Below are positions 1 through 10,635 of a stretch of 64,000 nucleotides of DNA, in pieces. Position 1 is the first letter of the stretch. Each line of letters starts with the position of its first letter. The notes beneath the pieces were generated by a model that was not told the DNA's origin, did not search any database, and saw only the letters and a list, made by a program, of their open reading frames with translations. A program made the translations under genes and the position numbers. This DNA is from Tubulanus polymorphus (Eukaryota; Nemertea; Palaeonemertea; Tubulaniformes; Tubulanidae), in the NCBI RefSeq assembly GCF_964204645.1, contig NC_134028.1, positions 3,756,501-3,820,500 on the forward strand, given 5' to 3'.

Positions 1-1269
1 AATATTGTCACGTGTTGATAATCTAACTAAGTCGACATGGAATGAAGATGCGGCCGTAGTCGCATTATCGATTCAACTTTTATCGCGATTCAGTTATAAG
101 TTCAATGAATCTGTCCCTCGATTGTTGTCCCAATAATTAGTAGCATCAGGCTGAAATATGTGATTAGTGTTTGCGAGGTCAATGGCCGATACAAAGGGGA
201 CTCGTGACGTTGGAAAGCACGAGTCTCCAAAGATTCATCCCCGATCTCAATCCAGTTAACTGACTACGTTATTGGTAAAACATTGTTGATTCGTGAATTA
301 TTTTACGTCATAAGATATCCGTTCACATATTGGGACGTCGACATCTGTGATTGTTTTTGCTGTTTTGTCCTCCTTTCCAGTTGTCCGTCGAAAAACGATA
401 AGTCGAGAGATGTTCGAAAATCCTTGTAAAAACCGATGGACAATAAACCCCGGGTGGTTCGTGGACTTTATATCGATTAACGTTAAGAAAGGATTTACCG
501 GCATCAGATGTTGATCGGTCTAAACAGACGCCAGAGGAAATTAGGGAAGGTCGACGGTGGACACAATAAATCGACTGACCGAAATTATCCGGCCACACGT
601 GCAGACCTTAAACAACCATCATTGACCCGAGAGCCTGTTGCGGCTAAAATTTGGTATCGCAACTTTTTTTAGAAATAGCAATTCTCCATTATTATTATCA
701 CGCGATCGGAAGACATTTGAACTATCAGACACGACTGTGCAACGTCTACCGTTGAATTTTCTGTCGACCTAAAAATATAAACGTGTTATTGATTGATGAA
801 CTGGTTTTATCACCATGGACCACCATATTTTCAGATAGACGTTCAAGTCCGGCATTCAAAGTCGATTGGAATCAACCCACATATTTGTCATCATACCAGT
901 GTCATACACAGTGACACCAGAGGCTTTTTTGTGTGGTTATAGTGAATGCCTCGTTCGTAAAAATGGACTCCACACTCACGTAAAACCGAATCTACAATAG
1001 ACCCATCGATGTTTTATAACCGAACGGAAATGGGTCAACGTGTGTCGGAACATAGCTTTCAATTATAGTGAGAGCTCGTTTCGCATTGCGTATCTGTAAT
1101 ATCTATATATAGCGATTGTTTATAGAATTTCGTGTGTTGACACGTTTGGCAGTGGATTAGATTATTTAAGTGTATATTGTTAGTGTGTTTTCTTATCCGA
1201 AGCGGTAGTTTTATAATCTTATTCTAAAATATTCAAAACAACTCCAGGCGGTTGCTAAATTCGGCGCAG
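1..1269. other. Upstream non-coding region of the methyltransferase gene
   Basis: No open frame here looks like a gene. The overlapping minus-strand frames at 298-598 have no flanking splice sites and no recognisable motif. A TATA-like run lies at 1104-1111, about 160 bp before the proposed start codon at 1270, and is the best promoter candidate. Confidence 0.4.
1104..1111 (+). promoter_or_regulatory. TATA-like element, methyltransferase gene
   Basis: The run TATATATA is followed by no upstream ATG that would block use of the start at 1270. A start site 25-35 bp downstream would give a 5' leader of about 130 nt. This is inferred only from motif and position. Confidence 0.3.
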
Positions 1270-2723
1270 ATGGCGCTGACGAGAATCAGGTAAATCATTT
1301 TAAATGGCCTTATTGACCTAGTTCGTTGGCCATATGCTCACACGACATTACATGATGCATGTCTCCGGATACGCGTCAGCAGCACGTCTGTATAATTATA
1401 CGTAAAACGGGATCATATTCCTGATACAAGAAAGAGGAAAACCGTCATTCAGTTTATGTTGGATCTACGATCGATTTGCTTGTAGGTTGGACCAGCCAGT
1501 ATGTTGTACAAGGTACGGTATGTGACGATTTTTAATGATAGCGAACGAGCTGAAATAATTATCTAGATAAACGATGACGTAATCATAACGGCTAACAATC
1601 TCTGATGGCAGTTGCGTTATAGCGCCTATTCATATGTTCCTTTTCACTCTTACAGAATAGAATACACCAAAAGCGTCAGTATCTTGTAATACTGCTGCTC
1701 TGCTGCACCAGTGCCGGGTTTATCGGCATTATGTATTATTACACATCCGCGTACAAGGAACTACCAGATATCGGCGCACACGAACTCGACACTAGTTTAG
1801 CTTTAACAACTGGTAGAGATTCATCGATAACCTCAACGCTGACCGATTGCTTAAGCGGTGAAGTTCTATTCAAGGTTATTCCTAATCTCATAGATAAACC
1901 CTTCACCAGCGCCACGCCTCTGTCGGCAAATGTGGAATCTAACGCCCAGCGAATGGCGTCCTTTGAGAATATATACAAAAAGCACATATGGGGCTATACG
2001 GATCGTCAATATAAAGGCATGCAGGGTTCTGGAGAAGGTTCGTCCAGTCACTTCGCTCGGCGTTTCATGAAACTTTTGTCCAAATCTATAAACAGAATCA
2101 AAAAGATAACTGGTAAGCAATCGATAAGCCTGTTGGACGTGGCGTGTGGTGACATGGTTTGGATGCAGGAATTTTTAGCCGGAAGGGATGATATTATATA
2201 CACTGGCTGGGATATAGTACCTCAGTTGGTGAAAAGCCACCAAGTTCGATTCAAAGAAAAGCAAAAAAACTGGTCGTTTGGTCACGTAGATGTGGTGAAA
2301 CAGGCTGTGAATAAGTCTTATGATCTCGTGCTTTGTAGACATATGCTTCAACATCTATCAATAGCGGATGCTATGAGAGTTCTCGAACACTTGTCAAATA
2401 GTGGAAGTTCATTTCTTATTGCCACGACTTGGCCTACCACACGCGAAAACCAGGAATTGCAATCGACAGCCAGTTTTCGATTCCGCCCATTAAATCTCGA
2501 GTTGCCACCATTTCAGATAACACCCCCTATATGTATAGCAGCGGACTGGGCTGATGATTCCAACGAATGGCTGTTTGCTCTGTACGCCGGGCTGTGGAAA
2601 TTACCACTGCGACAACTGGACGATGCATTATTTGGCGCAAGCAAAACTGGTGATAAATTGACTTATACATCCCGGACGAATAGGTTCTCGATTTACGCCA
2701 AGTCGTACAGAAAACTGGACTAG
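1270..2723 (+). CDS. Type II membrane-anchored class I SAM methyltransferase-like protein
   Basis: Two exons are proposed: 1270-1289 (ATG plus 20 nt, donor CAG|GTAAAT) and 1661-2723 (acceptor after AATAG). They join in phase to give about 360 residues. The joined start reads a short basic cytosolic tail, then a hydrophobic segment (residues ~16-30, LVILLL...GFIGI), which is the pattern of a type II signal anchor; the first exon is needed to make it complete. Around residues 164-171 is LLDVACGD, the SAM-binding motif I of Rossmann methyltransferases, followed by an acidic TGWD (motif II) and a YDLVLCRHMLQHL segment resembling the post-II/III region. The catalytic domain would then face the secretory lumen, unusual for such enzymes unless the anchor is cytosolic-facing. 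The substrate is not recognisable. If the mini-exon is wrong, the fallback start is the ATG at 1731, which would lose the anchor. Confidence 0.78.
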
Positions 2724-3058
2724 CGAAAAAATATGGCAAATTGATTCTTCAAACTTTACTCATCATTTAGTCGCTTAGCATTACGCCTTGCATTGATCGG
2801 TTAATTTAGTTCTTCGTATAAATGGAAATGCAGTGTATGTGAATCCGTATGTGTTAATTATTTACGTGTTTCATCTAAGAAGTGAAATATGACCGAATAT
2901 CTCGCGAAATTGTGGTTCAACAAAAAATGTAAGCCCGTTTCTATGCAATGCCACGAGGTTCGCTATAGTAACGCCGTTACCACGTGCGTATCCAAGCCAA
3001 TTGGATATCCATAACAAATCGCTTCCTACAGTGAGCGGGCAGCAGGTACACTGTTAAC
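2724..3058. other. Short intergenic spacer with ODAD3 promoter
   Basis: This 335-bp gap must hold the 3' end of the methyltransferase gene and the promoter of the next gene. It contains a CCAAT box (near 2996) and an imperfect palindrome GTAAC-GCC-GTTAC at 2968-2980. No AATAAA is seen. A possible splice acceptor (TTCCTACAG, ~3030) precedes the start codon, so a 5' leader exon could exist further upstream. Confidence 0.35.
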
Positions 3059-4809
3059 ATGCATCTTTCACCTATTTCGAAGACGATGGCGACTGCACAG
3101 TCACAAATCGTAAATGAAAAAGAGAAATGGTCGTTACCTGATCAAATAGAGCATCTGAACTGCCATATTCACTTGAAAGAACAAAACCGAAAAGCATATT
3201 TCGAGTGGTCTCGGCTAAATATTGAACAGAACGAGTTGACTATTCAACAACTTCGTGGTAAGAACAAGACGAACAGATCTCTACTTGCTGACAGCATCCG
3301 CGCTGACACGAAGATTATCCACGCTGTATTCGAAAATAGAAAGCGCGAAAGATTATCGCTGCAACGAAATAAAGCGCCGAACGCCGTAAAAATCATGGAC
3401 CAAAAGTTATGCGAGAATGTCAACAAGTTGAACGCGCTGCAGTATTCAAGAGTACGAAGAGAAAACAAGCTCAAGGAATTGCAAATGTCTCTACAGAAAG
3501 TGATACATATCAACGAGACAAAAACACCAGAGCAGCTCGAGTCCGAGCAGAGAATTCGAATCCTGGAAAATGCGTTAGATAAAGCCGAAACGAAACTACA
3601 AACTGCGGAGAATATCAGCGGAAAATATGAGTGCATCGTAAGCCGTATGAAAATACAGAGTATGGCATTTCCGTCGAAACTCGAATCGACGGGATCTGCT
3701 TTGATTCAGTTACGCGCCGAACTGGTCAAGTTGAAAGTGACGAAAAAGGAGTCGAAAGAAGCCAGAGATCGCATGAAGCTCGAGATGGCCGTCGTCGAAC
3801 AACTTTACTACGACGATAGAAAGGCTCGTGAAACCGTGCTGACAGCCACGAAGAAGGAAATCGAGTCTCGGCGTGAGGAAGTGGAGCGAGTGCAGCGTCA
3901 AGCGAACAGAGCTTACTGGGTCGTCGACAGTAACCGCGACCAACGTATCGCCAAAGAAAAACAACAGAAAAGTGAACGGGACAAGCAAATTCTCAACTTA
4001 GAATCGACCATTGCACGAATGATGCAGGTAACTTAAAACATCATGCATCTTGAGAATACCTTGTAATATGTATCTATCTATTCATGAGATGGACTTGAAA
4101 ATTATTCAAAATTATCTTCCAGGCAACTTCGATTAGTGATATTTCACAGTTCGTCGATCGATATAACATGCAAAAAGAAAAACAAGCCGAACTGACGAAA
4201 CAACGTCGAGACTCGGAATCGTTGAGAAATAGACTGTTGGATGAAAAACAACAACTGCAAAAACAATATCACGACGCTCGGTATTCCGGAGACAAACGAA
4301 TGTCCAACATGCAGGCCAATCTGGACGAGAAACAAGCGGCGATTAACGAACACGTTTGCAAATCTTCGAAACTAAGGCTAGAAATTGAGGTGCAAGGACA
4401 GTTATTAGTGAAGGTGAAGAGCGGGGTGAATACAATCGTGGAACTATTGAAACATGTTCGTCTGCGTCCTCCGCGTCGTAGCACACCGACTGGTGACGTC
4501 ATACGAGATCTCGATCTACTCAATAAGAAACTGGAAGTTTTCATATACGAAAACGGCTTCCACCGACACGCAGTCGAAGACTTACAGGTCATCATTCAGT
4601 CTTCCGATTTCCAGTTATTCGTCGAGAGATCTTTATCGTCGCAGAATTGTAGAATCGATTTGACAGAGTCGAAAACGTCTTTCGAAGATTATAGCTTCAC
4701 AGGTCAAGAGGATGAGAATATACTTACTAGAGAGGACATCAAACGAGCAGGACAGGCGCTCGTCGATGCGAAGTCAAAAACGAAGAAGCGAGGGGGGAAG
4801 CGAAGATAG
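3059..4809 (+). CDS. ODAD3: Outer dynein arm docking complex subunit 3 (CCDC151)
   Basis: Two exons, 3059-4027 and 4123-4809, join in phase 0 (donor CAG|GTAACT, acceptor TTCCAG) to give 551 residues; the human protein is 595. ODAD3 is a coiled-coil component of the complex that docks outer dynein arms on ciliary doublet microtubules. Family features visible are an opening IEHLNCHIHLKEQNRKAYFE, then NALQYSRVRRENKLKELQ, a long Lys/Glu/Arg-rich coiled coil without membrane segments, LDEKQQLQKQYHDARYSGDK in the second exon, and an ending ILTREDIKRAG...KKRGGKRR that parallels the vertebrate EVVTRASLKIR basic tail. The first ATG is used; a second in-frame ATG lies ten codons on. Vertebrate ODAD3 genes have many introns, so the one-intron structure suggests extensive intron loss. 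A poly(A) signal follows at 4998. Confidence 0.92.
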
Positions 4810-4997
4810 ACGCTGCTCTTCATCGTGAAAATCATGAAATCTGATCAATCTATTATGTAATTAATTATCCATTTTGTCTGCTTATTTTGTCATTGTCACG
4901 TGATGTGAAAATTTTTTTCTCTTGATGCTTAACTGTGAATTTACATTTATATATTGTGTTTTATTTTCCGTGATGCAAGTGTAAACACTTGTGACAA

Positions 4998-5003
4998 AAT
5001 AAA
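4998..5003 (+). terminator. Polyadenylation signal of ODAD3
   Basis: AATAAA lies about 190 bp after the ODAD3 stop codon, the first canonical signal on the coding strand, and just before the first MITE copy. Confidence 0.55.
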
Positions 5004-5088
5004 AATTATCAATATCATTATTATTACAAACGATTCCTTCGAATATAGTCTTGGCGAGGAATGATAAAATGCAACATTGACCCGATAA

Positions 5089-5308
5089 GGCTAGAAAAAA
5101 TTGATACCTTGTTTCTCCGCTCTGCTGAGCTTAAATGTTGACCCGGTCGGCCGCCTATCTACCCTATACATTACTTTTTTTAAAATCGTGATCAATTTTA
5201 CCATAACAGACCCAGCCGGTATAGAAATGAACTGTTTATAAATTTTATCATATTTTACAAAAATGACCCGGCCGCTGCGGAGAAACAAGGTATCATTTTT
5301 GTTTAGCC
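5089..5308. mobile_element. Tourist-like (PIF/Harbinger) MITE, copy 1
   Basis: A 220-bp element starts GGCTA and ends TAGCC, with ~30-bp terminal inverted repeats that include GATACCTTGTTTCTCCGC and its complement. It is bracketed by a TAA target duplication (5086-5088 and 5309-5311). Three G/C blocks (GACCCGGCCGNC type) lie in an otherwise AT-rich body. There is no coding capacity, so it must be moved by a transposase elsewhere. A 3-bp TWA duplication with GGC termini is typical of PIF/Harbinger. Two near-identical copies follow at 7.1 and 7.8 kb. Confidence 0.88.
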
Positions 5309-5537
5309 TAAACTCATAAACTCATAGCGAGCGCTATAGATTGATCACAAGTGGCTAAAGACAGTTTGAGACTTCTGGTATGAGACATCATAAGGCGGTG
5401 GTCAAAGTTTTGCCAATGAACTTTAGCAGCATGACATATCTATACATTACACTGACCTATGTAGTGACAATAGAACATAATTATCGATGATTTTTCGGGG
5501 CTAGATAAAGTTGTACGTTCAATAAGTTAAAATTAAA

Positions 5538-6155
5538 ATGGGTGATATGAAAGTAAGTATTAATCCGGTTCGAAAAGGCGAGCTTCCCGACTTTGGCGAA
5601 CACTCGTTGGAAAATGATGATCCACCGAGAAGTGATTTAAACGGTTCCGTTCTTCGTTTGGATATTGACGTCTACGAGAATAGACCCTCGAATAAAACAC
5701 GGGTCTCTACGGCGCTGAAGGTACTGGGCAGTGGTCAGATTTTTTCCGGTCTTTTCATGCTTATTTTGAACGTGATACAGATCGTATACGCTTCGATTGG
5801 GTCGTATATATCTTACGGAATTTGGGGTGGAATCCTGTCGTCTATTGCTGGCGCGATGGGAATATCAATCAGCCATAAGCGTACTCAACTTAGTTCAGTT
5901 TACTGCATGTTGGCGAGTCTGATAGCCTGTGCCGCGGCGTTAGTGGTTTGTGGTTTCGGTATCGGAGGCATTGTACACAATGTTCAGCTTTTATCGTCAA
6001 TCGGGACAACTTTCGCAGCTATTGATGCGTTAGTGATAACTGCAGCCATACTCGAATTGATTTTCTCGATAGGACAAGCGTGCTTACTGTGTTACCTCGA
6101 TTCACCTGCTGCTTATCGAATGACTACTGTCAAACATAAGAAAATGCCCTCATAG
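5538..6155 (+). CDS. MS4A/CD20-like four-pass membrane protein
   Basis: An intronless 205-residue frame. An acidic/polar N-terminal tail of ~60 residues precedes four hydrophobic segments: ~63-85 (VLGSGQIFSGLFMLILNVIQ), ~91-108 (YGIWGGILSSIAGAMGISIS), ~118-143 (VYCMLASLIACAAALVVCGF) and ~158-183 (AIDALVITAAILELIFSIGQ). A short basic C-terminal tail follows. The spacing, the GILSSIAGAMGI second segment and the lack of a signal peptide are the pattern of the MS4A (CD20-like) superfamily, whose members act as membrane chemosensory or signalling adaptors; function here is unknown. Claudin-type tetraspans are less likely because the GLW-C-C signature is absent. AATAAA follows at 6242. The gene converges on the FHA-like gene. 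Confidence 0.75.
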   Translation: MGDMKVSINPVRKGELPDFGEHSLENDDPPRSDLNGSVLRLDIDVYENRPSNKTRVSTALKVLGSGQIFSGLFMLILNVIQIVYASIGSYISYGIWGGILSSIAGAMGISISHKRTQLSSVYCMLASLIACAAALVVCGFGIGGIVHNVQLLSSIGTTFAAIDALVITAAILELIFSIGQACLLCYLDSPAAYRMTTVKHKKMPS

Positions 6156-6241
6156 AAGAAGATGCCAAACTTCAAGAAGTGACATACATTTAGACGACGT
6201 TGCCCTGAAATCATTCCAAGAATCCTAAACTGTTATGTATA

Positions 6242-6258
6242 AATAAAAAACATTTATT
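6242..6258. terminator. Back-to-back polyadenylation signals of convergent genes
   Basis: AATAAA on the plus strand (6242-6247) serves the MS4A-like gene, and TTTATT at 6253-6258 is AATAAA on the minus strand, suitable for the FHA-like gene that ends at 6610. If both are used the two transcripts overlap at their 3' ends. Confidence 0.45.
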
Positions 6259-6609
6259 TGAACTGTCATAAATCATTATGTAAAAATCTATAAAGCATCA
6301 TTCAAATATTAGTAAATAAATGTATCAATATGAACGTATAAAAGCGATAATTCAAGTGTATATTGTAACGAAGTCGATTTCAAAATAGATCGGATTAAAA
6401 TGACAATAGCTGTACATGTACTTAATTTCGATATGTACGATAGGAAACATTGATTATCAGGCACATAATTTTCTTATACTTTTCAGTAGAAGTTATTTTA
6501 TCACAAAATCTTCTTTACATGAGTGATGGTCTGAGTGATTTGGTCTTCATCACATGAGTGATGAAGACCAAATATATATTTCATTGCCACCACTTCAGTG
6601 TAGAGTTTA

Positions 6610-9600
6610 CTAGCTAGTTCTAGCACTAAGAGCATTCAAGATGCGTTTAATGTCTATTTGAAGTATACGATCGTTCGGGTGTCTCTTGCCAATTTTTTTG
6701 ACAGGCTTCGGACATTTTTCACGCATGAATTCGAACGTTGACTCGTATAGTTTGAAAACATCTGTAACACTTTCTGAAAATATACGAAACCAGTCAAGGC
6801 TCAATGAAAATTTCAACATTTTTTCAGAATGCCTTTGTTTCAATGTCAAGATACCTTTCGTAGAAGCGTCTGATAACAGTGTTTGCAGGGTAGTCACCGC
6901 GTAGGATAGAGTACGACAGGCAGGACGCACGATCACTGGGTCGTTAGGATACAAAGCCATTGTTCTCAGTACCAATTCAATTCCACTACATTTTAGTTGA
7001 ACCTGAAAATAACAACATAAAACAACAAAATATATCCATGGGTTTTATCCAGTACTTACGGTTAACAACCATGGGGACGAACAAAATCGCTTACTTAGGC
7101 CAAAAAAAATTGATACCTTGTTTCTCCGCTCTGCTGAGCTTAAATGTTGACCCGGCCGGCCGCCTATCTACCCTATACATTACTTTTTTAAAAATCGTGA
7201 TCAATTTCACCATAACAGACCCGGCCGCTATAGAAATGAACTGTTTATAAATTTTATCATACTTTACAAAAATGACCCGGCCGCTGCGGAGAAACAAGGT
7301 ATCATTTTTGTTTAGCCTTAGGGTAGTCAAAGGATTTAAAATTAGCAAATGTTTGGGAATGCACTACTTTATGGAACCAATACATGTGTATACGTACACG
7401 TTAAACTATAGCTTTACCAAAGGTAACAAATATTTCAACACAATTAATTACCATTTGTCCAGGTTTAGGAATGTATTGGGCTAACTGAGCCATGATACAA
7501 CAGGCAAACTGATGAATCTTAGAGCAACTAGGATGAGCGGTCATTGAGCCGAGAATCACAACGATCGTCTGGTATTCAACGAATGTCGGAATATTCTGGA
7601 CGAAGTGACTAAATGTATTTAACAGGCGAAGCCACATTACATGGTGCTCCTCTGGATCCTAGAATTACAAACGCAAGATACATCGAGACGCAGTCGATTA
7701 AGATTTGTTGCAGTATGAAGCGCATATAAAAGATCTGCGATATTGAAGATGTAACAACGAAAATCTGTTAAGGTTCCAATGTACTAAAAGTTTGAAACTT
7801 AGGCTAAAAAAAATTGATACATTGTTTCTCCACTCTGTTGAGCTTAAATGTTGACCCGGCCGGCCGCCTATCTACCCTATATATAACTTTTTTTGAAATC
7901 GTGATCAATTTTACCATAACAGACCCGGCCGCTATAGAAATGAACTGTTTACAAATTTTATCATATTTTACAAAAATGACCTGGCCGCTGCGGAGAAACA
8001 AGGTATCATTTTTGTTTAGCCTTACGAGGGAAACTTTCAACAGTTCAGTCATCAACCAGATAACAGGTGCATGATTAGCAGCCTCAGCATTTTCAAGTTT
8101 CTTCTGTTGATTGTTGTAATCGCGCACGAAATCGAAGAATATTTTCACTCCATTGTTTTCCGACACGTCATGTATGAATCGAAACAGCGAGTCAAGGTCA
8201 TCTGAGGACAACATCAGGTCGGTTTTACACATGACTTGCCGACTGATGAATTCGCAAGCGGCACCAACGACCTATAAATACATCGCAAACCTTCGATGAA
8301 ACACTCGCCGTACCGATTGTAACGATAGAGTTGATAATATTTGTATTATGACGTTTCAACTATATTCTAATAATCATCTTCAGGAATACTGAATATAAGG
8401 ATATTAGGTTAGTCGAAAAGTCAAATTGAATATCAGCTCGAGGAAACATTTTGAGCTTGTTTTTTTTTCTCGTTGACTTCACTTTACAGAATAGAGCCTT
8501 CAATCTTTAGTTCGTTATATAAGCTTTTTTATACCACTTTTTCAAAGTGACTATTCTAGATTCATGGAGTTGAATATCGTAACACTAATAATGAAAGACA
8601 TGTAAATTAAGCATTAAATCAATCGACCAAAAGTGTCTTCATCTTCTAGTACCTCTTTAGGAGAATTCAAATGATTCAGTAATTCATCCCCGTAACTGGG
8701 TATCAATGCAGTGCTCCCTTCTGCAACTGGCTTCGTCGCTGATGTATCTTCAGGCTGAAAACAAATTCATCACGAACAATCAAATAGGGTGTTAATACAA
8801 AATTCAACCTTATCTTACTGTGTATGCATTTTTAAGCGTTATACATTACACTCCTCAAATCTTAATTTTATACTAAGATTTAAACACTACCTGACTGCTG
8901 GTTGAGCTTGATCTGACCGGTTTTTGGGGTGGTAGAGCTTTAGTAAACAAACCGGGTGTCGAGGGCAACTGGCGCCTCTTTTGCGCTGAAGTCTCTTTCC
9001 TCGGGTCAGTGACGATGTATCGAAAATAACGATTCTTGATTATGATTGTCGCACCTTTGAAAGTCAATGATATAAGAAACATACATGTAGATCTTTCTGA
9101 AATTCCTCTCATAGATATTGAACGTAACAAGTTATAAAATTTTGAGGCTTTTTTTTAACGAAATTAAAGCATTTCTAGAAATTCAATAGAAAAATTTAAT
9201 TATCTTCGAAAATTATCTCAAAATCTAACCATTCGTCAACATGCTCGGTCCCGAAAGCTCTTTGCCATCCATAATACACGGCAAAGTGGAGGGAATCAAC
9301 CATGTTCCTCCACCCTCCAGAAGTAAATTGATACCGAACAATGCGTCTGTGCCAGCATCCTCCTCAGAAATGACGAAAGCTTCATTTTTAGCATTGATAC
9401 CTGAAAAAGAGCAACATCTATTCCATCATCAGTCAACGCCTTGAATAATAATAGCCTAGTTCATTTTGAAGAAGAACAGAAGTTCCATTGCACGTTTGTT
9501 TAACCACCTTCAAAAGATTTCTTATTCTCCGTATATGGTCTCAAAAAACGAATGTTTACACATATTTTGCGCTGGTTCATAGACTAGTTCAGTTACTGTC

Positions 9601-9930
9601 TAAATGCTATTTACCGATATAGACTGGTTTATGAACACCAGGAGAAACTACAATTCGTCTCGCTTTTAGTAAGTCCTGTATAACCATATATTGTGATTTA
9701 CCCATTGGCAGCTGCAGCTGTGCCTGTGGATTGCATCTGAAATAGATTATCAATTTTCCTGTTAATCTCGATGTGCTGCAACCTGGTCAAAATTCTTGAC
9801 ACCAATCTAGGAATAAATCTTCAATGATTTTCAATGTATCAAATCGTAGTCACCTAATGGTACAATAAAGGATGAATTGAATTGACAACTTTTACCTTTC
9901 AGATTCTTCTTCGATGCGGCATATCTCCAT
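6610..9930 (-). CDS. Uncharacterised protein with FHA-like N-terminus and helical-repeat C-terminus
   Basis: Eight exons on the minus strand join in phase: 9930-9896, 9736-9615, 9400-9230, 9054-8891, 8754-8653, 8271-8026, 7658-7452 and 7002-6610, giving 479 residues. An in-frame TGA 15 nt before the ATG fixes the start. Residues ~30-125 are beta-rich and include CIMDGKEL, then GATIIIKNRYFRYIV, resembling the last strands of a forkhead-associated (FHA) phosphothreonine-binding domain. A low-complexity linker (LPSTPGLFTKALPPQKPVR) follows. From ~175 the chain is alpha-helical with repeats (DLDSLFRFIHDVSENNGVKI, WLMTELLKVS, TIVVILGSMTAHPS, CRTLSYAVTTLQTLLSD) like armadillo/HEAT helices, and ends KRILNALSARTS. 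I do not recognise a named orthologue. The fifth donor, GAG|GTACTA, is weak; reading through it gives a stop at ~8614 and a shorter FHA-only product. Two MITEs lie in introns 6 and 7. Confidence 0.7.
7098..7317. mobile_element. Tourist-like (PIF/Harbinger) MITE, copy 2
   Basis: The same 220-bp element as at 5089-5308, in the same orientation, with TTA target duplications at 7095-7097 and 7318-7320. It lies within intron 7 of the FHA-like gene. Only scattered substitutions separate it from copy 1 (for example GGCCA for GGCTA at the left end), so insertion was recent. Confidence 0.88.
7802..8021. mobile_element. Tourist-like (PIF/Harbinger) MITE, copy 3
   Basis: The third 220-bp copy, with TTA target duplications at 7799-7801 and 8022-8024, sits in intron 6 of the FHA-like gene. 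On the gene's strand the exon ends CCCTC, followed by GTAAGG: GT then AA come from the target site and the G at donor position +5 is the first base of the MITE. It shows a few private changes (CATTG for CCTTG in the left arm). Confidence 0.88.
8350..8383 (-). repeat. Hammerhead-core-like hairpin motif, copy a
   Basis: On the minus strand the motif reads CTGAAGA, then T and a hairpin (GATTAT...ATAGTT), then GAAACGTC. These are the two conserved boxes of a hammerhead ribozyme around a stem II, with A at the variable seventh position. It is diverged and lies in intron 5 of the FHA-like gene. Confidence 0.4.
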
Positions 9931-10635
9931 TTCTTCAATCAATCAAATACGACAGAGGAAAAATTGCGACATGAATCATTCAAGCTAACAGTCATATCAA
10001 GTTTCATGAACTGGCAAACCAAGTTTTAGGTCAAAAAACGTATCAAGATAAACTTAAAAAACTCAATAAAATAATTGAATTTCATAATCTGCACAGCGCG
10101 CCGAGTTCTCGTGTACGTTAGACTCAGCAAGAACCTGAACGCCTCTGTCTACACAAGATTACTGAACTGAAACATTGAAAACTATTTCGAGGCGACAATA
10201 AAACTTTCAAAACTTATTTCTATAGAACGATTGTACAATATTGAAATAAATTGTGTCTCTGAATTAAGATAGGTTTGATTATCTCTTAATGCGGATCTGG
10301 TGACCCACGCAAACGCATGTTCCGTCAAAAAGTTTTCAATCTTGCGCCGCTGCTTATACCAAATAAAAATTTTACGTCTAATAATTTTTCATTTTGTGAA
10401 TTTTGATTCGACCCGTGGTCTCCTCTTATGCCACTGTTTTCATCTGTAGAATTGTATGCACACGAATCTTATATTCGTTATTCGTATTTCGATGTAATTG
10501 CGCAATGACGTAGATTGTGTCTATTTACTTTTATGCCGTAAGCGACCACAACCAAAACAAAGCGTAAACAAAGTCACATGTGTTTTCCGCAGACTTTTCT
10601 TTATAGCGCTAAAACTTTCGAACTGTAAAGACGAT
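9931..10635. promoter_or_regulatory. Shared intergenic region between divergent FHA-like gene and LRRC20
   Basis: This 705-bp stretch separates two start codons that point away from each other and must hold both promoters. It has no TATA box at a useful distance from either ATG. I see no conserved operator-like motif. Confidence 0.45.

Noticed and set aside
298-598. Two overlapping minus-strand frames of 68 and 91 codons
   Set aside because: No motif, no splice sites, overlapping frames; treated as chance.
2968-2980. GTAAC-GCC-GTTAC palindrome before ODAD3 as an RFX X-box
   Set aside because: Half-sites are in the wrong order for an X-box (GTTRCC then GGYAAC), so I do not call a ciliary regulatory site.
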